From assembly GCA_934661105.1 (NCBI GenBank), contig CAKUIV010000002.1, forward strand, positions 1 through 41,315: 41,315 nucleotides of DNA, read 5' to 3'. The position numbers were made by a program, and so were the translations under genes. The first letter of the stretch is position 1. Every line of letters begins with the position of its first letter. Shown piece by piece: positions 33,197 to 41,315 of this stretch. The notes below the pieces were generated by a model. The model searched no databases and had not been told where the DNA came from. It saw only the letters and a list, made by a program, of their open reading frames with translations. The stretch comes from an uncultured Ellagibacter sp. GTDB lineage: Bacteria; Actinomycetota; Coriobacteriia; Coriobacteriales; Eggerthellaceae.

Positions 33197-34519
33197 ATGC
33201 CCATAGCAGCAAGCCTGATTCTCGTAGTGTTCTTCCTCTTGATGAACGCGTTCTTCGTCATCGCGGAATTCGCCATGGTCCGCGTCCGCAAATCCCAGAT
33301 CGAGCTCGCTTACGACGAGGGGAAACCCGGCGCGAAGAACGCCAAGACGATCGCCGAGAACGTCAACGCCTACCTTTCGGCCTGCCAGCTGGGAATCACA
33401 CTCGCCTCGCTTGCTTTGGGCTGGCTGGGCGAACCTGCCATCTCGGCGCTCATCCGCCCGCTGTTCGTGCTGTTCGGCCTGCCCGACGCCGTCATCTCGG
33501 TCATTTCCGTCGCGATCGGCTACTTCCTCATGACGACGCTCCACGTGGTCACCGGCGAGCTCATCCCCAAGTCGTTCGCCATCTTTGCGACCGAGCGTTA
33601 CGCGCTCATGACGGCCACGCCGCTTCTGTGGTTCTACCGCATCACCTACCCGATCATGGTGCTGTTCAACGGCATCACCAACGGCGTCGTCCGCCTTGCG
33701 GGGCACGACCCGGCCAACGAGCACGACGTGTACACCGACGAGGAGATCAAACTGCTCATCGACGAGTCGACCGAGAACGGCCTTATCGACCCCGACCAGA
33801 ATGAGTACGTCGACAACATTTTCGATCTGGGCGATAAAGACGCCGAGGCGATCATGACGCCGCGCACCGAGCTCGTGTGCCTCGACCTGGAGGATTCGCT
33901 CGCTGAGAACCGCGAGCTGGCCGAACGCTACAAGTACACGCGCTACCCGGTGTGCCGGGGGAGCAAAGACCACCTCGTCGGGTTCGTGCACGTGAAGGAT
34001 CTGTTCCTTATGGAATCTGACGCGTCGATGGAGGATTTGCCGGTGCGCGAGCTCAACGCCGTTCCCGAGAGCATTCCCATCGCGAAGCTTTTGCAATTCC
34101 TTCAGAAGCGCCACACGAAGATCGCCGTCGTGGTCGATGAGCATGGCGGCACCGCTGGCATCGTCACGATGAGCGACATCATGGAGCAGATCGTCGGCAA
34201 CGTCGACGACGAATACAGCCACGGGATCGATGACGAAGTGGTGAAGCGCGACGACGGGACCTACCTCATCGACGGCTCGCTGCCGATCGACGACTTGGAA
34301 GAGCTCATCGGGTTCCTTCCCGAGGAATCGGACGAATGCGAGACGGCGGGCGGCCTTCTGCTTGCGGCGTTCGACCGCATCCCGCAGGAGGGCGACACGG
34401 TGACGCTCGAGGGCCGCGAGGCCAAGGCGACGTTCACCGTCGTGGAAATGGACCGCCACCGCATCGACAAGATCTCGGTCGCGGTCGAGCAGAAGCCGCA
34501 GGACCCTGACGAGGAATAG
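33197..34519 (+). CDS. CNNM/CBS/CorC-domain membrane protein (hemolysin-C family)
   Basis: A 440-residue membrane protein of the HlyC/CorC (CNNM) family, linked to Mg2+ or Co2+ efflux and resistance. The N-terminal DUF21/CNNM domain (about 1-180) has three to four TM segments and the conserved FFVIAEFAMVRVRKSQIE and GELIPKSFAI. Two CBS domains (about 215-335) carry IMTPRTELVCLD and KIAVVVDEHGGTAGIVTMSDIME. A C-terminal CorC_HlyC domain (about 350-430) has DGTYLIDGSLPIDDLEELIG and TAGGLLL. The AAGGAGG site lies 12 nt before the ATG, longer than usual, and no closer in-frame start exists. It is monocistronic in appearance. The name hemolysin is historical and does not imply a toxin. Confidence 0.94.
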   Translation: MPIAASLILVVFFLLMNAFFVIAEFAMVRVRKSQIELAYDEGKPGAKNAKTIAENVNAYLSACQLGITLASLALGWLGEPAISALIRPLFVLFGLPDAVISVISVAIGYFLMTTLHVVTGELIPKSFAIFATERYALMTATPLLWFYRITYPIMVLFNGITNGVVRLAGHDPANEHDVYTDEEIKLLIDESTENGLIDPDQNEYVDNIFDLGDKDAEAIMTPRTELVCLDLEDSLAENRELAERYKYTRYPVCRGSKDHLVGFVHVKDLFLMESDASMEDLPVRELNAVPESIPIAKLLQFLQKRHTKIAVVVDEHGGTAGIVTMSDIMEQIVGNVDDEYSHGIDDEVVKRDDGTYLIDGSLPIDDLEELIGFLPEESDECETAGGLLLAAFDRIPQEGDTVTLEGREAKATFTVVEMDRHRIDKISVAVEQKPQDPDEE

Positions 34520-34536
34520 CGCGTTCGCGGTCGGTT

Positions 34537-34572
34537 GGCACAGCGCACGGCAGGTGAAAGGCGCGCTGTGCC
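34537..34572. terminator. Hairpin in the convergent gap after the CNNM gene
   Basis: A perfect 10-bp stem GGCACAGCGC/GCGCTGTGCC (34537-34546, 34563-34572) with a 16-nt loop, 18 nt past the stop. There is no U-tract; it is probably a Rho-assisted or bidirectional transcription end. Confidence 0.4.
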
Positions 34573-34654
34573 GCGGAATCCAACCGAAGCAGGGGAGGGG
34601 TCTGCACAAGGCGCTTTCACGCAGACCGGCCGACGGCGCAGGCGCGAAGAGGCG

Positions 34655-35449
34655 CTACCCGATGTCCGCTCCCACGAAGCGCTCAGCGTTGTGCCAGGTC
34701 ATCTTCTCGAAATCGCACTTGCTGAACCCCAGGTTGTGGAACAGGTCGTATTCCTTGACCGGGCTCCACATGGGGAAGTCCGACCCGAACAGGATGCGGT
34801 CGGCCCCGTACAACTCGCAGAGTTCCCGCGTGCGGCGCGGGCCCAAGAACGTCTGCGCGCTCGACATGTCCAAAAAGCAGTTCTCGTCCTCGAGGTATTC
34901 CACGGCCAAGTCGAACACCGACCAGCCGCCGAAGTGCGCGGCGTCGACGACGAGGTTGGGGAACTCGTGCAGGATGCGTTTCATGCGACGCGGGTGCGAA
35001 TAGTCGGTACGGTAGTCGCCGCAATGAACGACGAGGGGCATCTTCCCCTCGATCATCTCGTAGATCCGCATGAGCCGCGGGTCGTCCATGTTCACGCCCT
35101 GGGTGTCGGGGTGGAGCTTCATGCCCTTAAGTCCGAGCTTTTGCGCGCGCTCGATCTCACGCTGTGGGTCGGGGTAGTCCTGATGCATCGCCATGAACCC
35201 GATGAAGTTAGGATGCTTGCGACATTCCGCGGCGATGAAGTCGTTGATGTGCTCGACGTTCGACGGCTTGGTCGCCACGGAGTAGATGACGTGATGGGTG
35301 ATCGGCGACCCTTCGGTGAGCGAGAGCATCGCGTCGACCGAGCCCGACGCCGATTCCATCGGGTAGCTGTAGAATTCCCCGACGCTTTCAGACGCTTTAC
35401 CTGCAATCTTGTCGGGATATACGTGAACGTGCGCGTCTACGACGGTCAT
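34655..35449 (-). CDS. Amidohydrolase-family metal-dependent hydrolase
   Basis: A 264-residue TIM-barrel hydrolase or decarboxylase of the amidohydrolase_2 type (PF04909). Metal-ligand motifs in order: VDAHVHVYPD at the N-terminus, the strand GMKLHPD, VVHCGDYR, VDAAHFGGW and the final Asp in LFGSDFPMWSP. The substrate is unknown. The start ATG overlaps the stop of the activase-family gene (ATGA), with AAGGAG 8 nt upstream, so it is translated with that gene and may act in the same pathway, for example on a carboxylate or cyclic product; this is inference. It is the last gene of the minus-strand operon. The gap 34520-34654 holds only a hairpin. Confidence 0.88.
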   Translation of the reverse strand: MTVVDAHVHVYPDKIAGKASESVGEFYSYPMESASGSVDAMLSLTEGSPITHHVIYSVATKPSNVEHINDFIAAECRKHPNFIGFMAMHQDYPDPQREIERAQKLGLKGMKLHPDTQGVNMDDPRLMRIYEMIEGKMPLVVHCGDYRTDYSHPRRMKRILHEFPNLVVDAAHFGGWSVFDLAVEYLEDENCFLDMSSAQTFLGPRRTRELCELYGADRILFGSDFPMWSPVKEYDLFHNLGFSKCDFEKMTWHNAERFVGADIG

Positions 35450-38400
35450 GAACGTGCTCCTTCGTCCGACGGTTCGGCCGCGTTGGCCGTCCCGCTTGCG
35501 TGATCCTCGCCGACGCGACGGGCGTGCGCCTGCTGGGCCGCGTCCTTCAGGTGGGCGGCGGCGTCCTGGGCACGCGTCGCCGCGACCTCCGACGCGTGCG
35601 AGGCGGCCTGGGCTGCGGTCGCGGCGGTGTCGGAAGCGAAGTAGGCTGCGTCGAGCGTGCAGGCGGCGGCGCCCGCGACGACGTGCGCGGCGTCATTGGC
35701 TGCCTCCGCCGCGGTGCTCGCCGCCGAGGCAATCGCGTCTGTCAGCGCTTCGGGCGCGTGCTTTCCCGAGTGCGCCGCTGCGGACGCGTCTTCGGTTGCG
35801 GCGGTCGTCGCCGTATTTGCGGCTGTGCCCTCCTCGGTCGCGTCGGCGGCGCCCTTGGCGCTCAGGATGAGCATCTGCAGGCGGTTCTCGATGTTCGCGA
35901 AGCTCACGTCGGGGTCGTAGTCCAAAGGCAGGATGTTCGCGTTCGGGTACAGCTCCTTCAGCCGCTTGGCGATGCCGCGTCCCACCACGTGGTTGGGCAG
36001 GCACCCGAACGGCTGCAGGATTAGAAACGACGTGCAGCCGTGCGCCGCGTGGTGCAGGATCTCGCCGGGGATGAGCACGCCTTCGCCCGCGTCGAACGTG
36101 TGGTGGATGATGGGGTCGCTTGCGCTCACGAGGTCGGGCATGCGGCACGGCGGCTCGTAGAGCGGGTGCGCGCTCGCGATGGCATCGCAGGTGTTGTGGG
36201 CGACGTCGAACACGCTGTCTGCCACTGCATGCCAGGCTTTCTCGGTGAAAGGCCTGGTCACATGATATTCCTTTTCCTGGGCGTGCTGATAGAAGTACGT
36301 CTTTCGGATGACGTCGGTCATGCGCGCCTCGATGACCTCCATGCCGTTTTTCTCCAGGTACAGCTCCACGTCATGGTTGGCTCCCGGGTGGAAGTTCAGC
36401 AGGTACTCTCCCACGATGAGCACGCGCGGCTTCAGGTGCGACCGATCGTAGGAAACCTGCTTCATGCGCTCGATGCCCCGCGCGAACGCGCGCTTCAGCT
36501 TCGCATGCGATTTCGTCTCGAGGCCTTCGATCAGCATGTCGAGCGCCTCGTCGAAGGCGCGGTTCGCCGCTCCCGGTTCAAGCTCGTAGGGGCGCATCTT
36601 GCGCAGCAGCTCTTCGAGCGCGTCGATCATCGGCAGCGACATCGCGATGCGCAGCGCCGAGCGCGTGTTCATCTTGAACCCGGGGTGCACGTGGTGCGAA
36701 TCGACGTCGTCGTTGGTGATGATGGGAACCTGCGGGTACCCTGCGTCGTCGAGCGCCTTGCGCAGGAGCGCGCAGTAATGCGTGAGCCGGCAGTCGCCGA
36801 CGTACTTGCCCGTTCCGATGGCCACGTGGTCGAGGTCGTACTTCCCGCTGCGCAGCGCCGCGAGCGCCTCTCCGATGACGATCTGCGCGGGGAAGCAGAT
36901 GTCGTTGTGCACGTACTGTTTTCCCAGGCGGATGGCCTCTTCGCGACCGACTTCCAGCGGTTCGGTGCGCAGCCCCTGTCCGGCGAACGCCGCCGACATC
37001 AGGCGGCAGAAGGCGTGCGAGGTGTTGGGGATGAGCACGACGGTGTCCTTGGCGCGGTCCTTCGTGAACTTCTGCGGGTACGGATCGGGCAGATCAGGCG
37101 AGCACGTGACATGCACGCCCGCGGTCCGGCCGCTTTCCGCAACGGTGTTGGCGGCCGCGTTCTTCTTGCGGCGTAGGCGCACGGTCTCGATGAACGATCG
37201 CACGCGGATGCGCAGTGGGCCCTGCACATCGCTCTCGTCGACCTTCAGAACGAGCGGCGCTTTCGGCCCCGCAAGGTGCATGAGACGGATGATCTCGTCG
37301 GAAAGGTAGGCGTCGTGCCCGCACCCGAAGCTTACGAGCTGCACGTACTCGAGCGTGTCGTCCTGCGCAGCGAGCACCGCCGACGAGAGCATGCGCGCAT
37401 GGAAGTTGTTCACCACGTCGAGGCGGCTCTTCGACAGGTCGACCTCGTTCACGTGCGGCACGGAATCGGCCGTGAGAACGGGGATGCCGAGCTCGGTGAA
37501 GTAACGCGGCAGCTCATGGTTCACGAGCGCGTCGTTTTGGTAGGGACGGCTTGCGAGCACGACGGCGAACGACCCTTCGCGGTCCACCTCGTCGGCGACT
37601 TGTCTCCCGCGCTTGGCAAGCTCTTCCTTGAAGGCGTTCTGCGCATGTTCGGCGGCTTCGATGGCGCGCTTCGCCTCGTCGGCGTCGACGCCGAAGTCGC
37701 GCTTCAGGTACTCGGTGAGCTGACGCGTCATGTCCTTCTCGGCGAGCCAATGGAACAGCGGGGCGTCGAAAGGCACGCCGAAGCGCTTCTCGGGGTTGTC
37801 AGAATTGCGCATCACGATGGGATAGCCCTTCACCACGGCGCACATCGACTGGCTCACGTCGGAGGTGTTTTCCGACGACACGGTGGTGACCGACGGCATG
37901 AAGATGCGGTCGACGCCCTGTTTCACCAGGTCACGGATGTGTCCATGGGTAAGTTTCGCAGGGAAGCACACGGTGTCGGACGTCACAGCCGAAAGGCCGT
38001 TTTCGTACATGCGCCGCGTGCTCGGGCGCGAGAGCTTCACCGTGAACCCGAGCGTGCGCCAAAGCGTCGTCCAGAACGGGGCGTATTCCCACAGCGACAG
38101 CACCCGCGGCAGGCCGATGGTCGTCGCGCGCGTGTGCAGCGGCTCGGGGTGCGGCCACGCGCGGAAGAGCAGCTCCTCGCGCTCGTCGAAGAGGTTGGGA
38201 ACGCTTTCGGTTGCTTGGGAGATGCGCTTCACCCGCTCGCGAACGAGTTCGTCCTTCGGGTCGCCCATCACCTCGCCGCGTGGGCAGCGGTTGCCGGTAA
38301 CCCAGGAATCGCCGTTCGAGAACGTGATGCGCGTGCGGTTGCAATGGTTCGCGCAGAACGGGCACACGAGGTTCGATTCTTGCGTGTAGGAGAACGAGTC

Positions 38401-40278
38401 GAGGAAGTCGAGGGAAAACGCCGGCGATTCCAACTCGTCCGTGCGCGCCTGCCCGCCGCTTTCGCGCGCGTCTTCGAGATGCTCCTGCGTGAGCAGCGCG
38501 ATGCCAATGGCGCCCATGAGCCCCGGATAGGGTGCGCGCGTGACGGGTTTGCCCACGTGCTGCTCGAGCGCGCGCAGCACGGCGTCGTTTAAGAACGTGC
38601 CGCCCTGGACGACGATCCTGTCGCCCAGGCTTTCGAGGTTCGGCACGCGGATGACCTTGGTGAACGCGTTCTCGATGATCGAACGGCACAGGCCCGCCAT
38701 GATGTCGGCGGGGGTCTTCCCGCTGCGTTGCTCGGACACGATGCTGCTCGTCATGAACACGGTGCAGCGGCTTCCGAGCACGGCAGGGCGCTTCGAGGAA
38801 AACGCCGCCTCGGCGATGTCCTTCACCTCGATTCCGAGCGACGACGCAAAGTTCTCGAGGAACGACCCGCAGCCGGAAGAACACGCCTCGTTCACGACGA
38901 TGTCGGTGATGATGCCGCCGTCGATCCAGAGGGCTTTCATGTCCTGTCCGCCGATGTCCAAGACAAAGCTCGCGTCGGGGACGCACGCCTCGGCGGCGCG
39001 CGCGTGGGCGACCGTTTCGACCGTATGGTAGTCGGCGCCGAACGCCTTTGCGAACATGAGCTCGCCGTAGCCGGTCGTGCCGACGCCCAGGATGTCGAGC
39101 GTTGCCCCTGCTTCGCGGTATCGGTCGCGCAAAGCCAGAAGGGCTGTGCGCGCTACGTCGAGCGGCTCCCCCTCGTTCGGTGCGTAAAACGAGTCGACAA
39201 GCTTCCCATCGGGCGAAACAAGCGCGAACTTCGTGGTGGTGCTGCCCGAGTCGATGCCCAGGTAGGCGCGCACATAAGCGCCCTTCTTCGGCACCGGTGC
39301 GGTTTGCGGCGGCAGCGCGTGCTCGCGTTCCCACGCATCTCGCTCGGCGTCGGAGGCGAAGAACGCGGCGCCTGCCGACGTTTCCTTCGGATGGGCGGCG
39401 GCTGCTTCGAGCGCGTCGGCGGCGGCTGCGAGGTCTTCCACCACTGCGCCCGCCTCCTCGGCGAACAGCTCGTCGGCTGCGAGCGCGGCGCCGAAAGCGA
39501 CGATCGTCTCCGGGCGCGTTGGGACCACGACGTCGTCGGGCGAAAGCTCAAGGCGCTCCGCAAACACCCGAACGAGCGTCGGGTTGAAGGTGAGCGGGCC
39601 GCCCTCGAAGATGACGGGTGGGTTGATGTCGAGCCCCTGCGCCAGGCCGCCGATCGTCTGCTTGGCGATGGCGTGGAACGACGACAATGCGAGGTCTTCC
39701 TTGGAAACGCCCTGGTTGAGCAGGGGTTGGATGTCGGTTTTGGCGTAGACGCCGCAGCGCCCCGACACCTGGTGCACCGACGTGCCATGCGATGCGAGCT
39801 CGTCGAAGTCCTCTACGGGAACTTTCAGCAGCTTGGCCATCTCGTCGATGAACGCGCCGGTGCCGCCTGCGCACGATCCGTTCATGCGCATGTCCGACAC
39901 GGAGGTTTTGCCGCTTATCTCGTCCCGGTCGAAGAACACCATCTTGGCATCCTGTCCGCCCAGTTCGATCGCGCAGCGCACGTTCGCGTGGTCGCGGCGC
40001 ACGGCGAGCGAGTTCGCGACGACCTCCTGAACGAACGGCACGCCGAGGATGTCGGCTACGGTCGTGCCGCCCGACCCGCAGGCGACGATACGGAAATCGG
40101 CGTGGGGGAAGTCGTTGGCGCAGGTTCTCAGCAGTTTCGCGACGGTTTCGACCTGATGCGCGTTGTGCCTCACGTAGCGTGAGAACACGACTTCGTTTCG
40201 CTGCGGGTCGAAGATCACGGCCTTCGCCGTTGTCGATCCAACGTCGATTCCCAGGTTATAGTGCATGTTGTCGATCAT
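35446..40278 (-). CDS. Giant 2-hydroxyacyl-CoA dehydratase activase-family protein with alanine-rich tail
   Basis: A protein of about 1610 residues. Two ASKHA-fold BadF/BcrA-type ATPase domains follow each other. Domain 1 (about 5-270) has GIDVGSTTAKAV, ELGGQDAKM, the cluster Cys in NGSCAGGTGAF and SGRCGVYA. Domain 2 (about 335-600) has GIDSGSTTTKFA, DIGGQDMKA, ACSSGCGSF and GSRCTVF. A Cys motif CPFCANHCNRTRI...NRCPRG (about 637-670) opens a DUF2229-like region. HgdB/dehydratase-like segments follow to about 1475 (SFGCGHDAYLSDE, NDICFPAQI, GDCRLTHYC, HGCTSFLILQPFGCLPNHV). Such fusions are known in anaerobes but their substrate is unknown. The last 133 residues or so are an Ala-rich helical tail. 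ATG 40278 is preferred; GTG 40287 overlaps the upstream stop. Confidence 0.9.
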   Translation of the reverse strand: MIDNMHYNLGIDVGSTTAKAVIFDPQRNEVVFSRYVRHNAHQVETVAKLLRTCANDFPHADFRIVACGSGGTTVADILGVPFVQEVVANSLAVRRDHANVRCAIELGGQDAKMVFFDRDEISGKTSVSDMRMNGSCAGGTGAFIDEMAKLLKVPVEDFDELASHGTSVHQVSGRCGVYAKTDIQPLLNQGVSKEDLALSSFHAIAKQTIGGLAQGLDINPPVIFEGGPLTFNPTLVRVFAERLELSPDDVVVPTRPETIVAFGAALAADELFAEEAGAVVEDLAAAADALEAAAAHPKETSAGAAFFASDAERDAWEREHALPPQTAPVPKKGAYVRAYLGIDSGSTTTKFALVSPDGKLVDSFYAPNEGEPLDVARTALLALRDRYREAGATLDILGVGTTGYGELMFAKAFGADYHTVETVAHARAAEACVPDASFVLDIGGQDMKALWIDGGIITDIVVNEACSSGCGSFLENFASSLGIEVKDIAEAAFSSKRPAVLGSRCTVFMTSSIVSEQRSGKTPADIMAGLCRSIIENAFTKVIRVPNLESLGDRIVVQGGTFLNDAVLRALEQHVGKPVTRAPYPGLMGAIGIALLTQEHLEDARESGGQARTDELESPAFSLDFLDSFSYTQESNLVCPFCANHCNRTRITFSNGDSWVTGNRCPRGEVMGDPKDELVRERVKRISQATESVPNLFDEREELLFRAWPHPEPLHTRATTIGLPRVLSLWEYAPFWTTLWRTLGFTVKLSRPSTRRMYENGLSAVTSDTVCFPAKLTHGHIRDLVKQGVDRIFMPSVTTVSSENTSDVSQSMCAVVKGYPIVMRNSDNPEKRFGVPFDAPLFHWLAEKDMTRQLTEYLKRDFGVDADEAKRAIEAAEHAQNAFKEELAKRGRQVADEVDREGSFAVVLASRPYQNDALVNHELPRYFTELGIPVLTADSVPHVNEVDLSKSRLDVVNNFHARMLSSAVLAAQDDTLEYVQLVSFGCGHDAYLSDEIIRLMHLAGPKAPLVLKVDESDVQGPLRIRVRSFIETVRLRRKKNAAANTVAESGRTAGVHVTCSPDLPDPYPQKFTKDRAKDTVVLIPNTSHAFCRLMSAAFAGQGLRTEPLEVGREEAIRLGKQYVHNDICFPAQIVIGEALAALRSGKYDLDHVAIGTGKYVGDCRLTHYCALLRKALDDAGYPQVPIITNDDVDSHHVHPGFKMNTRSALRIAMSLPMIDALEELLRKMRPYELEPGAANRAFDEALDMLIEGLETKSHAKLKRAFARGIERMKQVSYDRSHLKPRVLIVGEYLLNFHPGANHDVELYLEKNGMEVIEARMTDVIRKTYFYQHAQEKEYHVTRPFTEKAWHAVADSVFDVAHNTCDAIASAHPLYEPPCRMPDLVSASDPIIHHTFDAGEGVLIPGEILHHAAHGCTSFLILQPFGCLPNHVVGRGIAKRLKELYPNANILPLDYDPDVSFANIENRLQMLILSAKGAADATEEGTAANTATTAATEDASAAAHSGKHAPEALTDAIASAASTAAEAANDAAHVVAGAAACTLDAAYFASDTAATAAQAASHASEVAATRAQDAAAHLKDAAQQAHARRVGEDHASGTANAAEPSDEGARS

Positions 40279-40279
40279 T

Positions 40280-40999
40280 CTACCCACGTTTCACAAGCTC
40301 GGCGTAAAGCGACATGGTTTGAAAGCGCTCGCTCATAAACTCGTCGCCGTAATGTTCAGCAAAATACGACTGGAGAGGCGTCTCGATGGGGTCGCCGTTC
40401 TGCCGTTCGTACCAGAAATTGAAGCTTAACACGGTCATCGCGATATTGACGACCATATAAATGCAGGCGATGACGGTAAGGGGTTTTCTCACGACATGGG
40501 GAATCGTCTCGATTACGCGCAGAAGGGGCGAAAGCCCGAGGTGCATCCATGCAAGCCCTGCAAGCCCCCAAACCACGGCCATACCGAGGCATGTGTATCC
40601 GCCCAGATTGAAGGGCTGGTCGATATAGCTCCACGCGACAATGCCGAAAAACGTCTTCCAAAACCAGCCGGCGATGAATTCGAAACCGGCGCCGACGAAC
40701 CCCGAAACGAGGAACAGCGCGAGCGGGCCCGCGTTGCGGATCCTCCAGAGCGCCAGGGTGATGAGCGTGCCGCCCACGCCGTAGATAGGGGAAAACGGCC
40801 CCCATATCAGCCCTGCGCGGTCCTTCCAGATGCCGTCGATCGGGTAACTCACGATGGTTTCGACTACCAACCCGATTACGCTGCAAATCATGAATATCCA
40901 AAACAGGTGGAAGAACTCAAGCTTGTCGGGAAGCGGCTTGGCGTGGCGCGTCATGCGCGGGGAAGGCAGCGCATGGTAATGGTTGCGCGATTCGGGCAT
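40280..40999 (-). CDS. CmpB-family polytopic membrane protein (putative ABC transporter type IV)
   Basis: A 239-residue membrane protein resembling the ABC_trans_CmpB family (PF06541). After a cytoplasmic N-terminus of about 28 residues come about five TM segments. The family-like signatures are FFHLFWIFMICSVIGLVVETIV, a short loop with WKDRAGLIWGPFSPIYGVGG, GFEFIAGWFWKTFFGIVAWSY and FNLGGYTCLGMAVVWG. The function of this family is not established; no ATPase lies beside it. The stop sits 1-2 nt before the activase start, so the two are co-translated. GGAAAGGA lies 12 nt before the ATG, and ATG 40954 is a possible internal start. Confidence 0.85.
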   Translation of the reverse strand: MPESRNHYHALPSPRMTRHAKPLPDKLEFFHLFWIFMICSVIGLVVETIVSYPIDGIWKDRAGLIWGPFSPIYGVGGTLITLALWRIRNAGPLALFLVSGFVGAGFEFIAGWFWKTFFGIVAWSYIDQPFNLGGYTCLGMAVVWGLAGLAWMHLGLSPLLRVIETIPHVVRKPLTVIACIYMVVNIAMTVLSFNFWYERQNGDPIETPLQSYFAEHYGDEFMSERFQTMSLYAELVKRG

Positions 41000-41053
41000 C
41001 TCGGCCGGCCGTCCTTTCCCCAGATGACAAGAGTGGTGATGTTAAGGAATAAT

Positions 41054-41082
41054 ATTATATACGCCACAGATGGGGTGTTTCA
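41054..41082 (-). promoter_or_regulatory. Promoter of the CmpB-activase operon
   Basis: On the minus strand TATAAT (41059-41054) with TGAAAC (41082-41077) 17 nt upstream. The -35 half falls inside the parS palindrome, so ParB binding could affect this promoter. Confidence 0.45.
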
Positions 41083-41091
41083 CGTGAAACA
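41076..41091. other. parS: parS, ParB/Spo0J-binding centromere site
   Basis: TGTTTCACGTGAAACA, a perfect 16-bp palindrome identical to the bacterial parS consensus established for Bacillus Spo0J and conserved across phyla. It lies in the non-coding gap between the CmpB gene and tRNA-fMet. parS sites cluster around oriC, so this implies that the window lies in the origin-proximal part of the chromosome. I found no second copy in the window. Confidence 0.92.
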
Positions 41092-41156
41092 TGCTCCCCT
41101 GCGTACTCCGGAGGTTTTTGATCTATCGAGAAATTGTGAAGAGAGCAACTAGATAT

Positions 41157-41184
41157 TTGCATGCCTAGCAAAAAACGCTAATAT
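41157..41184 (+). promoter_or_regulatory. Promoter of tRNA-fMet
   Basis: TTGCAT (41157-41162) and TAATAT (41179-41184) with a 16-nt spacer; transcription would start near 41191, about 40 nt before the tRNA. It nearly matches the tRNA-Leu promoter at 1814-1842. Confidence 0.6.
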
Positions 41185-41230
41185 ACAGTCTTGCAGCTTT
41201 TCCGAAGGCGAAAAGCAATTTGCAGAGCAT

Positions 41231-41308
41231 TGCGGGGTGGAGCAGTCTGGTCAGCTCGTCGGGCTCATAACCCGAAGGTCGGTGGTTCAAATCCGCCCCC
41301 CGCGACCA
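41231..41308 (+). tRNA. Initiator tRNA-fMet (anticodon CAT)
   Basis: A 78-nt tRNA. Acceptor GCGGGG (from 41232) pairs with CCCCGC, while position 1 (T) faces G72, a non-Watson-Crick end pair as needed for formylation. The anticodon stem has the three consecutive G-C pairs (GGGCTCATAACCC) that mark initiator tRNAs. The T-loop is TTCAAAT, the discriminator is A and CCA is encoded (41306-41308). The body is nearly identical to E. coli tRNA-fMet. Confidence 0.95.
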
Positions 41309-41315
41309 TGAATTT

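Noticed and set aside
1..41315. CRISPR arrays, insertion sequences, phage or plasmid modules
   Set aside because: I saw no regularly spaced repeats, transposase or integrase-like proteins, or target-site duplications.

Overview
The window is GC-rich and densely coding. It suggests a strictly anaerobic actinobacterium of the class Coriobacteriia, most likely Eggerthellaceae. This is inferred from content, not from any database search. The evidence is an actinobacterial FHA/PP2C/FtsW-PBP/PknB division and signalling locus; a classical o-succinylbenzoate menaquinone pathway scattered among metal/cofactor ABC importers; a giant 2-hydroxyacyl-CoA dehydratase activase-family protein; clostridial-type 4Fe-4S proteins; and tRNA genes that encode CCA.

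Layout. 1-5.2 kb (+): a ferredoxin-like protein, a membrane-anchored Arg/Ala-rich protein starting at TTG, tRNA-Leu(CAG) with its own promoter and terminator, an ABC-ATPase homologue that has lost catalytic residues, and an OmpR-type two-component pair. 5.26-5.43 kb (-): a structured RNA of about 175 nt that I interpret as 6S RNA. 5.66-13.4 kb (-): the five-gene cluster fhaA-like, fhaB-like, PP2C phosphatase, a fused FtsW/RodA-PBP protein and PASTA kinase PknB, largely overlapping or closely spaced. 13.75-30.9 kb (mostly +): menaquinone genes menF, menD, menH, menB and a menE-menC fusion. Two complete FecCD-type ABC importers, a small P-loop NTPase (-), endonuclease IV (-) and a methyltransferase are interleaved among them. 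31-33 kb: an iron-type alcohol dehydrogenase (-) divergent from a TetR regulator (+), with an 18-bp palindrome between them. 33.2-34.5 kb (+): a CNNM/CBS/CorC membrane protein. 34.6-41.0 kb (-): an apparent operon of a CmpB-family membrane protein, the 1610-residue activase/dehydratase-like protein with an alanine-rich tail, and an amidohydrolase. The end of the window carries a perfect 16-bp ParB-binding site (parS) and the initiator tRNA-fMet gene with a good promoter.

How the genes work together. The PknB cluster probably couples cell-wall synthesis to Ser/Thr phosphorylation: kinase, opposing phosphatase, FHA readers and the glycosyltransferase/transpeptidase fusion. The men genes supply menaquinone for anaerobic respiration. 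The interleaved iron/heme/cobalamin-type importers would supply a metal cofactor for the same respiratory machinery, which is inference. The parS site suggests this part of the chromosome lies in the origin-proximal segregation domain.

The most unusual items are the palindrome-bearing low-complexity insertions in MenH and the MenE-MenC fusion, the FtsW-PBP and MenE-MenC fusions themselves, the lone pseudo-ATPase, the alanine-rich tail of the activase, a candidate ribosome-site-masking inverted repeat or operator before the second importer, and the exact parS site.
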